Shown here: positions 13,393 through 23,615 of the stretch, in pieces
Layout: each line of letters begins with the position of its first letter
Position numbering within the stretch: the stretch's first letter is position 1
Virus record (IMG/VR): IMGVR_UViG_3300020421_000118
Location: 1-26,374 of that record
Reading direction: 5' to 3' (one strand)
DNA: 26,374 nt
Source: a virus
Notes under the pieces: model-generated
What the model was told of the DNA's origin: nothing
What the model saw: only the letters and a program-made list of their open reading frames with translations
Database searches by the model: none
Translations under genes and position numbers: made by a program

Positions 13393-15258
13393 TCAATCCA
13401 CAGGGGTTAGTGCAATCTTATATCGTTTGCCTGTTTTATTGTTGATCATAAAGATATCTTCCTCACCTTCCTGAAGTGTCCAGTTACCTTCAGTGCCATC
13501 AACATCATTACCACCTGTGCCCACATTACTGAAGTGCATGTCAGCAGTGTAAACATTCGCCCAGCGTGTGGTAGAAGCACCCAGGTCACGAGTAGCATCA
13601 GCATCGGCAAGCATGTTACCAGAGAGCGTGATACCAGACACTGAGATGGCAGGAATGCCAGTCAGACCAGTTGCATTACCAGAGAATGTAGCAGCAGATA
13701 ATGTATCAGTGGCAGGATTATAGGTGAGTGCAGTGTCAGTCCTAAGTTCTTCAGTACCAGTTGCTGCCTCAGCAAAGATAGGATAGTGAACGCTATTTGC
13801 GCTGTTGGTTGCTACTAGACTACCATTACCAGCAACAATGTTGGTTAGTCCTGAACCATTACCCGAGAAGTTTGCTGCGGTAATAATACCAGTGGTATTG
13901 ATATTCTGTGTGATAGCACCAGCAGTGTCACCAATGATGAAGTCACCACTCAGAGTACCCAGTGTAAGTGTTACATTACCACTGTACTCACTATGGGGAG
14001 CAGATTGCACCCGAGTGAAGTGGACGTTAGATACTTCACAATAGTAATCAATACGTGCAGGAGATCCATCATCAACCAGGATCTTCAGTTGATTGGTGAT
14101 AGTGTTGATGCCAGTAACAGCATTGATGTTACCATTCAGATCACCAGTGACATTACCAGTTACATCACCAGTAAGATCACCAGTATAACCACCAGTAGAA
14201 GTTGAGAAACCACTTACAAGAACGCTACCAAAGTTATTTTGTCCTGTGCTGGTTACATTACCAGTCAGGTTACCAGTCACATTACCCGTGACATTACCTG
14301 TGAGATTACCAGTAACATCACCAGTCAAGTTACCACTCACCGGACCCTGAATGGATGCAGCGGTGATAATACCAGTGGAGTTGATGTTGATATTATCTAA
14401 GAAACTGATGGTTGACAAACCAACAGAGTTCAAATTACCAACAATATTACCAGTCACATCACCATCATGAGTACCAGTTGTGATGCCAATCAGGTTACCA
14501 AGTACATCACCAACCAGGTTACCATTGAATGAACCACCATCAAATAGTGATGCGGTCATTGCCAGTCCAACTACGTTGCCACTGAAGAATTGACCTGCGG
14601 TGATGATACCAGAAGCACTGATGTTATCGAATTCTCCCGATACATCAATGGTTGCAATACCAACAGAGACCTGAGATGCTGTGAGACCTTTACCCACACG
14701 GACAAAACTAACATTCTCAACAGCACTACTACCATCACCATTCTGAACAGCAATAATTGCACCAGTAGCAAAGATAGTGACGATGCCAGATTGTCCAGGA
14801 ATGTCTGTAAATGACAGACCAGTTCCAATACGGAACGTGGTAACACCAGTGACCCGAGTAAATTCGTTAGCGTCTTGAAAATCGTTGGCGGATTTGTTGA
14901 TAGTTAGTGTGGCAACACCAACCTCAACACCACCATTATCCTGCTTGGTGGCAGAGAAATCTACACCATTACCAGTGAAGTTGATGATAGTGGTAGAACC
15001 ACCAAAACCAACTGGAGTTATACCATCCTTCTGAACATCAATACCATCAACACTACCGGAAGGAGCACCAGACGGTGCTGCCCAATACCTTCCACCTTCA
15101 GTGGTACCATACAGCACATGGTTATTATTTCCGGGCAAACCGAGATTCGGTTCCACCTCTTCCAGTGCTAGAAAACTGGGGAACCCGTCAGTTTGTTTAC
15201 GATCAGTGGATAGACCTGAGTAGGATGTAACACCTACACGCCCGGACAGCAGTCTCAT
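13393..15258 (-). CDS. Tail-fibre-like virion protein with tetrapeptide repeats
   Basis: A 621-residue fibre-like protein. The N-terminus (MRLLSGRVGVTSYSGLSTDR, then NLGLPGNNNHVLYGT and GRYWAAP) is a form shared by cyanophage structural proteins. The centre (about 225-380) is a run of tetrapeptide-type repeats (GNLT, GDVT, GNVT) interrupted by ...STGIITAA... units, expected to make a long beta-structured shaft. The C-terminus (MLADADATRDLGASTTRWANVY ... EGEEDIFMINNKTGKRY) is paralogous to the 464-residue fibre. It begins 2 bases past the stop of the 112-residue gene and is coupled to oxygenase copy B downstream. Confidence 0.75.
   Translation of the reverse strand: MRLLSGRVGVTSYSGLSTDRKQTDGFPSFLALEEVEPNLGLPGNNNHVLYGTTEGGRYWAAPSGAPSGSVDGIDVQKDGITPVGFGGSTTIINFTGNGVDFSATKQDNGGVEVGVATLTINKSANDFQDANEFTRVTGVTTFRIGTGLSFTDIPGQSGIVTIFATGAIIAVQNGDGSSAVENVSFVRVGKGLTASQVSVGIATIDVSGEFDNISASGIITAGQFFSGNVVGLAMTASLFDGGSFNGNLVGDVLGNLIGITTGTHDGDVTGNIVGNLNSVGLSTISFLDNININSTGIITAASIQGPVSGNLTGDVTGNLTGNVTGNVTGNLTGNVTSTGQNNFGSVLVSGFSTSTGGYTGDLTGDVTGNVTGDLNGNINAVTGINTITNQLKILVDDGSPARIDYYCEVSNVHFTRVQSAPHSEYSGNVTLTLGTLSGDFIIGDTAGAITQNINTTGIITAANFSGNGSGLTNIVAGNGSLVATNSANSVHYPIFAEAATGTEELRTDTALTYNPATDTLSAATFSGNATGLTGIPAISVSGITLSGNMLADADATRDLGASTTRWANVYTADMHFSNVGTGGNDVDGTEGNWTLQEGEEDIFMINNKTGKRYKIALTPVD
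14125..14337 (-). repeat. 12-bp tandem repeats coding GN(L/V)T / GDVT
   Basis: Two blocks (14251-14337 and 14125-14190) consist of degenerate 12-base units, each coding Gly-Asn/Asp-Leu/Val-Thr. The units keep reading frame, so gain or loss of units would lengthen or shorten the fibre shaft without a frameshift. Confidence 0.7.
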
Positions 15259-15260
15259 TT

Positions 15261-15599
15261 TTACTTAGCGTTTTCGAGAATAGAAATGATGCACTTCATG
15301 GTGTTATTCTCATCACCTTTGATGGTAAGAATGTCACCAGTCTCAAGTGCGAGACGACCATCAAGGAATGACATTGCATCTTGATGGGGGATGCGTGCAT
15401 CACGCACGACTTCAGTTTCTTCTGCACCACGCTTATGGGATACAGTGAAAGATACTACGGAAGATCCTTGACCCACGTTTGATACGTTGCCATAGATCAA
15501 CAGTGATGCCACTCCAGGAGGGCAGGTGTAGATACCAACAGCACCAGTAGTGACTACATGTGTGATGGTTCTAAATTTATTGAGTGGGATTGCAGCCAT
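15261..15599 (-). CDS. Small virion-associated protein (hypothetical)
   Basis: A 112-residue protein beginning MAAIPLNKFRTITHVVTTG. Predicted strands (VGIYTCPPGVASLLIYGNVSNV, SSVVSFTVSHKRG, GRLALETGDILTIKG) suggest a compact beta-sandwich, as in a decoration, collar or fibre-adaptor protein. This N-terminal pattern recurs in cyanophage structural clusters, but no function is established. Its ATG overlaps the TAA of the upstream 779-residue gene (TAATG), so it is translated by coupling, and it ends 2 bases before the next fibre gene starts. Confidence 0.6.
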   Translation of the reverse strand: MAAIPLNKFRTITHVVTTGAVGIYTCPPGVASLLIYGNVSNVGQGSSVVSFTVSHKRGAEETEVVRDARIPHQDAMSFLDGRLALETGDILTIKGDENNTMKCIISILENAK

Positions 15600-17938
15600 T
15601 AGACATTACCTCCGAGTGCAATAATTAGTGGTGTAAGGGTTGCTTGGATACTCTTATTGAAAGCGTCACCTGTAATGGTGCCTGTTTGCTGGTTGATAGT
15701 AAATCCATCACCAACTTTCAAGTTACCTCTCTCATCTGTGGAGGTATAAACAACTCGACCACCACCCTCAGATACAGTTTCATTCTCAGGAATTGTAACG
15801 CCACCTTTACGGGGTAATGCGTTAGCAATAGTAAGACCAGCACCCACAAACTCGAAGGTATATGATGATGCCAGGACCAGAGATTGACGCCTCAGTGGAA
15901 TGTCAGATCCAAGACCGACATTTGCTGGTAATGTTTGATCAATCGTAATGGTCGAAACGCCTGCAGTTACAGGTGTCGCACTATTTATAGTGAAGTAAGT
16001 GGGACCAAGTACGGCGTCTGCTTCTGCTGTGGTACCACTACCACCAGCAATGGTAACGTCAGGTGTGGTACGATATTGCGTGCCAGTGGCAAACATATCA
16101 ATAGATGTCACCTGACCAAATCCATTCACTGTTGCTGTTGCTTCAGCAGTAGCACCATTAGGACCAGAGGGAGCACCGATTGTAACGTTTGGAGGATTGG
16201 ATGAAGTATAACCACTACCAGCGTTGGTTATATTGATTCTGATGACTTCATTGAATAGTTCTCCAATAAAGAATACTTGTCCTGAATATGGACGGTGATT
16301 CAATCCACTAACAACAACTGTATTATCTTCCTCATTGGCATCTTCTGCCAGCGTGCCAGTGTCTGTGACAGTACCCACACCGGATGCTACAACACCAAAG
16401 GTACCGAATGATGCGTTAGAGTTGTTCAGGTCACACTGACCACCTGACACACAGGAGATAGCGTACTCATCACACACAGTGAAGATAGACACCAACTGTG
16501 CATAACCATCATTGGAGATTGTGACACCAATACCACCCTGATTGTACTGGGTGTAGGAGTCAACCACCATGGACTTGGTACCACCAGCGTGGTTACCATC
16601 GATCCTCATGCCAATACTATTAGGAACAAAGTTCGTGCAGTTCCTAACATAAGGAGACTGGGTGATAATACCAGTGATTCTCGCACCAGTGCCAGCATCA
16701 CCAGCATCGAATGTAATAGTATCTGCAGTAAATGATGTAATACCAGTGAAGATACCAGCAAGTGGATCAGTTGCCCGTGGATATGAATGTAAAGTCGCAT
16801 TATCATCACTGTCACAGGTCATTGCAAAACCACCAGTGACAATACCAATACTGTCAGATAGTGTCAGACCATGACCTACAATTGTAGCAGTGGTAACACC
16901 ACTGATAGGATCGTAATTGATGAATGTGGGTGTGGTAGAAAGACCTGTGTGCCAGTTGGGTCCAATCTTGAATGAATCAGCATTGGCACTTACAAAACTG
17001 TGACGGTTGACCACACCCTCAGGAGGGAATGTGATCATTGCACCAGTGTTAGCAGCACCAACAAAGGACATGTTCTGAATCAAGACACCATTGTGAACCT
17101 TGAACAGATCTTCTCCAACGTTTAGTGGAATAACTTGAGTATTTCTTAGATCATCACCATCAATGGAAACATTACGTGGCACAGTGATGGGGTTCTGCTC
17201 ACTGTAAACACCACCAGCGACACGGATTACGTCACCAGCACCCACAACACCTGCTGCTGCCTTGATTGTACGTTTGGCACTACTGATTGTTCTGCCATCA
17301 TTATTATCATTACCATCTTCTGTAACATAGACAATGTTCAGTGTAGATGCACCAGCACCAACCCACTGAAGTTCACCACTAGCATCGGCAGCAAGAATAG
17401 ACTTAGCAACACCAACTTGAGAATTAGCGTCACGGAAGACACCATCAAAGCGAGCAGCACCCTTTACATCTAAAGTATATTCTGGTTGGGTACTGCCAAT
17501 ACCTACGCGGTCATTACCATCATCATATACAAGTTGAGGAGCACCCCCAAAGGTGCCATCATCCTTCTTATATTGTATTTGATCCGGACGACCGTCTGCT
17601 AGTGTGGTAATATCAGCGGAGTTAGACCAGGATACACCAGCACCTGTACTAATAAGAACTTGCTGATTAGACCCCTCAAGGTCATTTACATCGTAGAATT
17701 TTTTTCTGACCGCAATATCTTTATTGAGGTCAACGTCCTTGGCAGGTTGAGTGCTACCAATACCCACTTGAGCAGCAGTAATAATGCCGTCAAAGCGTGC
17801 AGTTGTAGCAACATCTAAACCGTATTCTGGATTAGTTTTACCAATACCAGTACGTTCGTTGTCAGCATCTACGACAAGAGCCTGGTCGCCAACTTCCAGA
17901 CCCTTTTCGACAGCAAATTTCTTATTTACCGATGCCAT
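15599..17938 (-). CDS. Large virion protein with pectin-lyase-like beta-helix
   Basis: A 779-residue structural protein. Residues 1-175 contain repeated TG.G...PEY.LDV...ARFDG units, of the kind seen in many phage fibres and the S74-type tail spikes. From about 205 there is a right-handed beta-helix start: NIVYVTEDGNDNNDG, then AKRTIKAAAGVVGAGDVIRVAGGVYSEQ. It continues to about 510 with regular short-strand turns. Residues 560-650 have GSGYT..P.V.I repeats. The fold is typical of adhesins or glycan-degrading spikes; no catalytic residues can be assigned. A late promoter box lies about 27 bases upstream, and AGAAGGGG precedes the ATG at a slightly long spacing. Confidence 0.72.
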   Translation of the reverse strand: MASVNKKFAVEKGLEVGDQALVVDADNERTGIGKTNPEYGLDVATTARFDGIITAAQVGIGSTQPAKDVDLNKDIAVRKKFYDVNDLEGSNQQVLISTGAGVSWSNSADITTLADGRPDQIQYKKDDGTFGGAPQLVYDDGNDRVGIGSTQPEYTLDVKGAARFDGVFRDANSQVGVAKSILAADASGELQWVGAGASTLNIVYVTEDGNDNNDGRTISSAKRTIKAAAGVVGAGDVIRVAGGVYSEQNPITVPRNVSIDGDDLRNTQVIPLNVGEDLFKVHNGVLIQNMSFVGAANTGAMITFPPEGVVNRHSFVSANADSFKIGPNWHTGLSTTPTFINYDPISGVTTATIVGHGLTLSDSIGIVTGGFAMTCDSDDNATLHSYPRATDPLAGIFTGITSFTADTITFDAGDAGTGARITGIITQSPYVRNCTNFVPNSIGMRIDGNHAGGTKSMVVDSYTQYNQGGIGVTISNDGYAQLVSIFTVCDEYAISCVSGGQCDLNNSNASFGTFGVVASGVGTVTDTGTLAEDANEEDNTVVVSGLNHRPYSGQVFFIGELFNEVIRINITNAGSGYTSSNPPNVTIGAPSGPNGATAEATATVNGFGQVTSIDMFATGTQYRTTPDVTIAGGSGTTAEADAVLGPTYFTINSATPVTAGVSTITIDQTLPANVGLGSDIPLRRQSLVLASSYTFEFVGAGLTIANALPRKGGVTIPENETVSEGGGRVVYTSTDERGNLKVGDGFTINQQTGTITGDAFNKSIQATLTPLIIALGGNV

Positions 17939-17964
17939 TTACCAAGAGACCCCTTCTGTAAGTG

Positions 17965-17971
17965 TATTTAT
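17965..17971 (-). promoter_or_regulatory. Late promoter box ATAAATA (779-residue gene)
   Basis: The minus strand reads TGATAAATACAC, its first T overlapping the stop codon of the 1878-residue gene, 27 bases before the start at 17938. Confidence 0.7.
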
Positions 17972-20900
17972 CAGGTAGTTCGCATGATATATGCGAGTGC
18001 ATAGTATTGAGGACGGTTATCAAACGAATCACCGCTACCAGTGTTACCTGTATTCTGGTTACCACCATCTCCAGTGGAACCCACGACACTAACGTCAATG
18101 GGGTGAGTGTGACTGGCACCACCGTTATCTGTGCCACCACTGAGGGATGCTGTGATACCAGTGGTTGCGGAAGTGGTGTTGTACATCGTACCATCACCAC
18201 CAGAGCTCGAACTGTCAGCGTCCATGTTGAAACTACCAACACGACTGGAGCTCCAACCATTTTGACCATTAGCAAATCGCAGATGGTCATCACCAGGGAA
18301 GACGTGTGAGTGAGCAGACTCGCTGATATCAATAGCAGCACTGATAGTGTGACTGTGAGTTGCAGTGGTAGCATTTGACGTTCCCTGTGCTTCCAGAGTT
18401 CCAGCACCGTGATCGTGCGCTGGTTGACTGTGGAAGTGACTCGGCATATTGTTGACACTCAAAGTGGTAGAGTCATTACCACCCGTAGCACCAGTGTTGT
18501 AACTATCACCAGAACCAACAACAAAGCGGTTTCTGAGGTCAGGTGTGCTGTTGCTACCATCACAGAGTGACCATCCCGTAGGAACGGTGCTACCAGACCA
18601 CATGATGATGCCACCAAGAGGAATGGTGCCAGGTCCAATGAACTCACCAGCAGTGATGGTGTTGGATGCTACCTGAGTATGTGAATACAGTGTAGAACCA
18701 GAGAAGTACAGGACTCCGTTGTCTGTCAGTTCACCATCAGTGCCAGCAAATACGACCCGCGTCTCAGTCAGATCACTGACTGCGAGACTTGCAATCGTGG
18801 ATGCAGCACCAACACTGATGCCACCACTGATGTAAGCATCACCAGTTGCGTCAAGCACACGGTGACCTGTGGTTCCAGTGTTCTGACCCAGACCCAGTTT
18901 GTCAAGGGCATAGTGATCAGTATCATCAACAGCAATTGGTCCCCAACGCTTCCATGGAGAAGAGTCACCAGTTCTAACATAACCAATGAACCCACCTTTA
19001 TCGTAAGACAGATTCAGAAGAATCTGGTCAATAGATGATGTCGGAGTTGCATTGGAGGAACTTCCATTGACACCAACAATAACACTAGCACCAACAGCAC
19101 CAGATCGATTACCCTTCAATTGAAGGTCAATCAGTTCAGTATTACCCAAACTGTACAGGTTATTCTTGACAGTCAGGTCATCAAAGTCTGCAGTAATAGG
19201 AACTTTGAGGACTGGAGTAGAGTCAAACTTAGTGATGGTGCTGATCTCTTCACCAGTCAGAGCATCAATCTTCTTACGACCGATGAAGAACTCACCCCGG
19301 TCATTCATACCAGAGTAGACAACAGTACCGCCACGAGTGCTTACAGACTGTGCTAGCAACTGCTGATCATCATCTAGCACACGGGTTTGCGTCTGAGGCA
19401 TGCCTGTGCTATAGTTGCCAGGTCCATAACCCACGTACTCAAAGGTGTGACCTGAGGCACGGATGGTGGAGTGACGACGTTGCTCAATAGGGATGACTTT
19501 GATCCGTTGTGCAGCAACATACTGAAGGTGGGCAGCAGCATTGGTGCCCATGACACCACGTGCAATCTGATTCTTCTGTGGGTTGATGATACGGACAATC
19601 TCATCCTCAATCTGGAGGAAGTCTCCACGATTGAAGAAGTGAGGATTCTTCAGTGTGATACTTGTAGAAGTGGTAGTAAGACCAGCACTGATCTCACTAA
19701 ATGCACCATCATAGATGGGAATAGTTTGACCATTGGCACGCACTCCCAGTCCATTACCATGAGCATATGCACCAGTACCACTGAATGTGGGTTCGGTATC
19801 AGACTCAATCAGAACACTGAGAGATGAACCATAACCAATACGATCTTGAATAGACCACGTACCATTGTATTCTGCATTGGCACCATTGATAACAATCTGA
19901 TCACCACGTCTCAAACCAATGTCCGTGTGCATTGTCACGGTTGCGATCCCAGTGGTCGCGTTGTGAACAATGTTGGTGATTGTAGTGGTAACACCCACGT
20001 GGTAAACAAAACCACCAGTGGATCCTACAGAGACACCAGTATCAGTGAACAGCAGGTTCTTAGCATCAGTGATTTGACTGATACGATGCAGACCATCAAC
20101 TGCGGTGCTACCAACACCAACCACTTGAACAATGTCTCCCACATTGTTCATGATTTCAGATACCTGAATAGTGGCATCAGAACCACTTTGGTACTTAGGA
20201 ATACCTCGGAGAGTCAGTGTGTCAGAAACTTGATAACCTGAACCCCTATCTACAAGAGTAACATCAGAAATATTACCAGCAGAGTTGACAACAACATCAG
20301 CGGTAGCACCTTGACCACTACCACCAGTGAAGTGAGCACCAAAGTAAAACTCACCAGATCCACTGTTTAGACCGAATCCATCGCCGCCTGCTAGACCACT
20401 GAATTGCAGAATACCATTCAGGTCATGATCATAATCAGTGTTGACTGTGACAGTAGTACCACTGACCGTAACATCGGTAACTTTCTTACCGATTCCCATA
20501 TCATCAAGGAGTTTGAATGTTGACTCCTTAGTGATGCTGTGCTGAGGATCACTACTCTCAACCTTTCCGATGTCATCTCGGACAGCATATGACTTAGAAT
20601 CCAGAGGATCATCTACAGGAGAATCAACATCAACAAATGGTTTCAGGTAGTTGATATTCTGTGGGAACCTGTTGCGTCCAATATTGAATGGTGCCAGGTC
20701 GGGAGTGCTGTGATAACCTAACAGTGTCAGATCATAGACACCATCCTGAACACCAGGATTGTGCTCTTGGATTGTTTCATGGTTGAAGATCTGGTATGCA
20801 TTACCATACTCTTTCCTAACAAAGTAAGGAGAGAACGTACGACCAGAACCCACAACACTGTTATCCATTACAGTGTAAGGGATGTCAGTGGCAATGGTGC

Positions 20901-23607
20901 TGATACCACCAGGATCTGTGTTGATACCAATCCGGAAGGACTTCTTATCAATGATCTGATTTACATAATGCAGACCATTGTATCCATCGTTAGCATCACC
21001 ATTGACATTATTCTCAGACCGCAAACGGTTGATCTGAATCAGTTGACCGTGACGCAAGCGGTGGGGATGACGGCAGGTGATGAAACCAATGTTACCAGTC
21101 CATGAAGCATCGACGATATAGGTTTCGGTACGGAGGTCTAGATCGCTGCTGAGAGTATTATTCTCGTTCTGGAAGTTGGTGTCATCAACAACTGTGCCAC
21201 TATCCTGAATGGTATAACCATTCTGCGGAGGTGCTGCAATGCTGCTACCATCAGGCAGAATGTAACGGAAGCGGTAAATTGCCTCGATGTCCTGGCGATC
21301 ATCAATCTTACGAGTGATGAACGTTGCAGGAGTCTCAGGACTGATGGATGACTGGTTGACCTTGACCTTATCGTGCAGTGTGTTGCCAGTCTTGACATTG
21401 ACAAACCAACCAGTATCATCATACTGGATAGGATGACCAGGATCACCAGGTTCTTTGTCAACTACATTAGAGACAATGCGAAGTTGACCACCAACGTTGT
21501 TGATACCAGTGATGGCAACATTGGCAAGTGCATTATCCTTGCTGGTTGCAATCTTGATCTTATCATCTTCACCTGCAACAGGATTTGCAATTACATAATA
21601 CTTCCTGTTATAGTCAATACCATCAGGCAGTGCTCCATCAGCAGAATAGAATCTGATTGATTCTCCAGTGAACAGGTTGTGGGTTAGGTTCTCACACTGA
21701 AGAGTGATGGTATCACTTGAAATACTACTGATACCAGCTGCTCTGCCAACCAGGAACTCTTTCTTACCACTGACAGCAGTTGTGCCATTAGGCACGGTCA
21801 TCATGATCTCTGCTGAGGTGATCTGACCGTTGATGTTCAGTTCTAGCAGGTCACCAGGTTTGTTACCAACAAAGTATTTCGATGCAGTAACGATGGGAAC
21901 ATCGTCACGTTGTTTGAAGTCACGGAGATATAGTTTAGTGTCTGCTGCAGCAGCAGTGTCATCTACATCCAGTTTCAACCAGTTGAATGTAGTCTTCTTA
22001 CCAAAGTTCTTCTGGTTGGGATGGATAGCGGTGATGAAACCTTGATCATCCTTCTGGAATGCATCATCTTTGAAACCATCACACAGCAGAGCTGATGCAC
22101 CAAAGTTGCTGTTAGAGTTGGTGATGGAGGCGTCAGAACCAGACTCACAGATGAAGTGATGTCCACAACCCACAGCAAACACAGACACCAACTGGAGTTG
22201 TGCGTTGTTGGATGCTTTGATATGGAAGTTCTGATAATCAGGTTTATGGCGTGCCATGCCATCCGTGTGCAGGATGGTGCTAGTTCCTAAAGTGTCCTGA
22301 TCGTCATATACGCCAGTGCTTAGATTATACTTGACAAACGCATCATCATCCTTGTTCAGGGACACACCCGTGAACTGAGCCAGCACCATGGATTTGAATC
22401 CAGTTGCCTTGCTACCATCAGCATGCAGACCGTTGATGCCAAAGACAGAACGGAGAGAGCAGTTGAAGATGTATGGGGAGGCACTTGTTACAGTGTCACT
22501 CTCAACAGTCACCGTGGGTGACAATCCACTTAGGTTAGGCGTGGCAGTGGATGCCGGGGCTGATGTAACAGAATAGGTAAAGAGCGTGTCACTCAGTACC
22601 TGTGACACCACATGGACACCATCATACTCTGTGCCATTGACATTACTTACTCCAGCAACACCCTTGATGTTGATAGGTGTAGCAACAGTCAGTCCATGTA
22701 CTTCACTGGTGCGGACAGTAACAATGGTGGTGGCAGTAGGATCAGAGGAGTTGACACCTGAATAGATGTCCTGAATCTGAATAGCACCAACATTAGAGAT
22801 TGCACCAACAATCCTAGACTCATCAACAACTTGCTCAAAGTCGTCGTTAGTGGGATATGATGGGATGGCACGACCAGATGCATTACCATATGCTAAGGTC
22901 AACTTAGCATAGTACATGTCAAGGTCAGTCAGACCCTTGCCACTCATCTGATTCACACCATCTGCATACTCAAAGCAGGTGAGTTTATGGTGTGAGAATG
23001 TAGGAGAATAGACGTTTGTGGTGTAATCTTTATAGATCTTATCTGCAGGATCACCATCAAACAGAGTAAACTCACGGAAGTAACAACCACCAGTTACCCT
23101 AAAGATCGCTGTGGCAGGAATACTGTCATTTTTAGGATCTGGTACATATTTTGGTCGGATCTTAGTCTTACGAAGATCTGAACCACAAATAGATGTACCA
23201 CGTGGCATAATAACGCCACCGTTTGCACTGTTGAATTGGTGCAGTACGTTATTGGCGTCCTGAATATTGAAGTTAGTTCCTACTCCAAATTCATCAATGG
23301 TAGCAGAAGCACCATTTACATTAGTAACCGTGCCAGATGTGTCAATCTGGTAACCAGGACGGTTGTCAATATAATGAACGCCAGGGGAGACTACAATTGT
23401 AGTTTTATCAAACTTATCGTTATCTTTACCGAGTTGATACGAGAATCTAGCAGACTCAATCAGAGCCCGTTGAATCGTCTTGAATGGACGGGTTCTTGAA
23501 TTACCCGTATTACTAATGTCATCTGTAGCATCCAGTTCTTCTGGATTGACGTAGATGACATTGCCCTGAATGTTCTTCAGGAAATTTTCAAGTCTACTAA
23601 GAGGCAT
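17971..23607 (-). CDS. Giant tail-fibre/adhesin with C-terminal tail-collar domain
   Basis: An 1878-residue protein, the largest gene here. The N-terminus (MPLSRLENFLKN..., then NVIYVNPEELDATDD and RPFKTIQRALIESARF) starts a pectin-lyase-like beta-helix like that of the 779-residue neighbour. The middle is a series of beta-rich domains. Residues 1663-1720 form a phage tail-collar domain (PLGGIIMWSG, VPTGWSLCDG, TPDLRNRFVVG). After it come five HxH motifs (1724-1726, 1731-1733, 1751-1753, 1766-1768, 1833-1835) and the terminal YYALAYIM seen in T4 gp12-like tips. In T4 fibres HxH motifs hold metal ions along the trimer axis, so the C-terminus is probably a metal-stabilised receptor-binding tip. 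A weak AGGT precedes the ATG. Confidence 0.8.
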   Translation of the reverse strand: MPLSRLENFLKNIQGNVIYVNPEELDATDDISNTGNSRTRPFKTIQRALIESARFSYQLGKDNDKFDKTTIVVSPGVHYIDNRPGYQIDTSGTVTNVNGASATIDEFGVGTNFNIQDANNVLHQFNSANGGVIMPRGTSICGSDLRKTKIRPKYVPDPKNDSIPATAIFRVTGGCYFREFTLFDGDPADKIYKDYTTNVYSPTFSHHKLTCFEYADGVNQMSGKGLTDLDMYYAKLTLAYGNASGRAIPSYPTNDDFEQVVDESRIVGAISNVGAIQIQDIYSGVNSSDPTATTIVTVRTSEVHGLTVATPINIKGVAGVSNVNGTEYDGVHVVSQVLSDTLFTYSVTSAPASTATPNLSGLSPTVTVESDTVTSASPYIFNCSLRSVFGINGLHADGSKATGFKSMVLAQFTGVSLNKDDDAFVKYNLSTGVYDDQDTLGTSTILHTDGMARHKPDYQNFHIKASNNAQLQLVSVFAVGCGHHFICESGSDASITNSNSNFGASALLCDGFKDDAFQKDDQGFITAIHPNQKNFGKKTTFNWLKLDVDDTAAAADTKLYLRDFKQRDDVPIVTASKYFVGNKPGDLLELNINGQITSAEIMMTVPNGTTAVSGKKEFLVGRAAGISSISSDTITLQCENLTHNLFTGESIRFYSADGALPDGIDYNRKYYVIANPVAGEDDKIKIATSKDNALANVAITGINNVGGQLRIVSNVVDKEPGDPGHPIQYDDTGWFVNVKTGNTLHDKVKVNQSSISPETPATFITRKIDDRQDIEAIYRFRYILPDGSSIAAPPQNGYTIQDSGTVVDDTNFQNENNTLSSDLDLRTETYIVDASWTGNIGFITCRHPHRLRHGQLIQINRLRSENNVNGDANDGYNGLHYVNQIIDKKSFRIGINTDPGGISTIATDIPYTVMDNSVVGSGRTFSPYFVRKEYGNAYQIFNHETIQEHNPGVQDGVYDLTLLGYHSTPDLAPFNIGRNRFPQNINYLKPFVDVDSPVDDPLDSKSYAVRDDIGKVESSDPQHSITKESTFKLLDDMGIGKKVTDVTVSGTTVTVNTDYDHDLNGILQFSGLAGGDGFGLNSGSGEFYFGAHFTGGSGQGATADVVVNSAGNISDVTLVDRGSGYQVSDTLTLRGIPKYQSGSDATIQVSEIMNNVGDIVQVVGVGSTAVDGLHRISQITDAKNLLFTDTGVSVGSTGGFVYHVGVTTTITNIVHNATTGIATVTMHTDIGLRRGDQIVINGANAEYNGTWSIQDRIGYGSSLSVLIESDTEPTFSGTGAYAHGNGLGVRANGQTIPIYDGAFSEISAGLTTTSTSITLKNPHFFNRGDFLQIEDEIVRIINPQKNQIARGVMGTNAAAHLQYVAAQRIKVIPIEQRRHSTIRASGHTFEYVGYGPGNYSTGMPQTQTRVLDDDQQLLAQSVSTRGGTVVYSGMNDRGEFFIGRKKIDALTGEEISTITKFDSTPVLKVPITADFDDLTVKNNLYSLGNTELIDLQLKGNRSGAVGASVIVGVNGSSSNATPTSSIDQILLNLSYDKGGFIGYVRTGDSSPWKRWGPIAVDDTDHYALDKLGLGQNTGTTGHRVLDATGDAYISGGISVGAASTIASLAVSDLTETRVVFAGTDGELTDNGVLYFSGSTLYSHTQVASNTITAGEFIGPGTIPLGGIIMWSGSTVPTGWSLCDGSNSTPDLRNRFVVGSGDSYNTGATGGNDSTTLSVNNMPSHFHSQPAHDHGAGTLEAQGTSNATTATHSHTISAAIDISESAHSHVFPGDDHLRFANGQNGWSSSRVGSFNMDADSSSSGGDGTMYNTTSATTGITASLSGGTDNGGASHTHPIDVSVVGSTGDGGNQNTGNTGSGDSFDNRPQYYALAYIMRTT

Positions 23608-23615
23608 TACCTATG

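Noticed and set aside
14125-14337. CRISPR-like appearance of regular repeats
   Set aside because: The units are 12 bases long, degenerate, without unique spacers, and in frame inside a fibre gene.
15982-15988. ATAAATA box inside the 779-residue gene, within the palindrome CACTATTTATAGTG
   Set aside because: It lies deep inside a coding region with no start codon or gene at the right distance, so it was judged a chance match.
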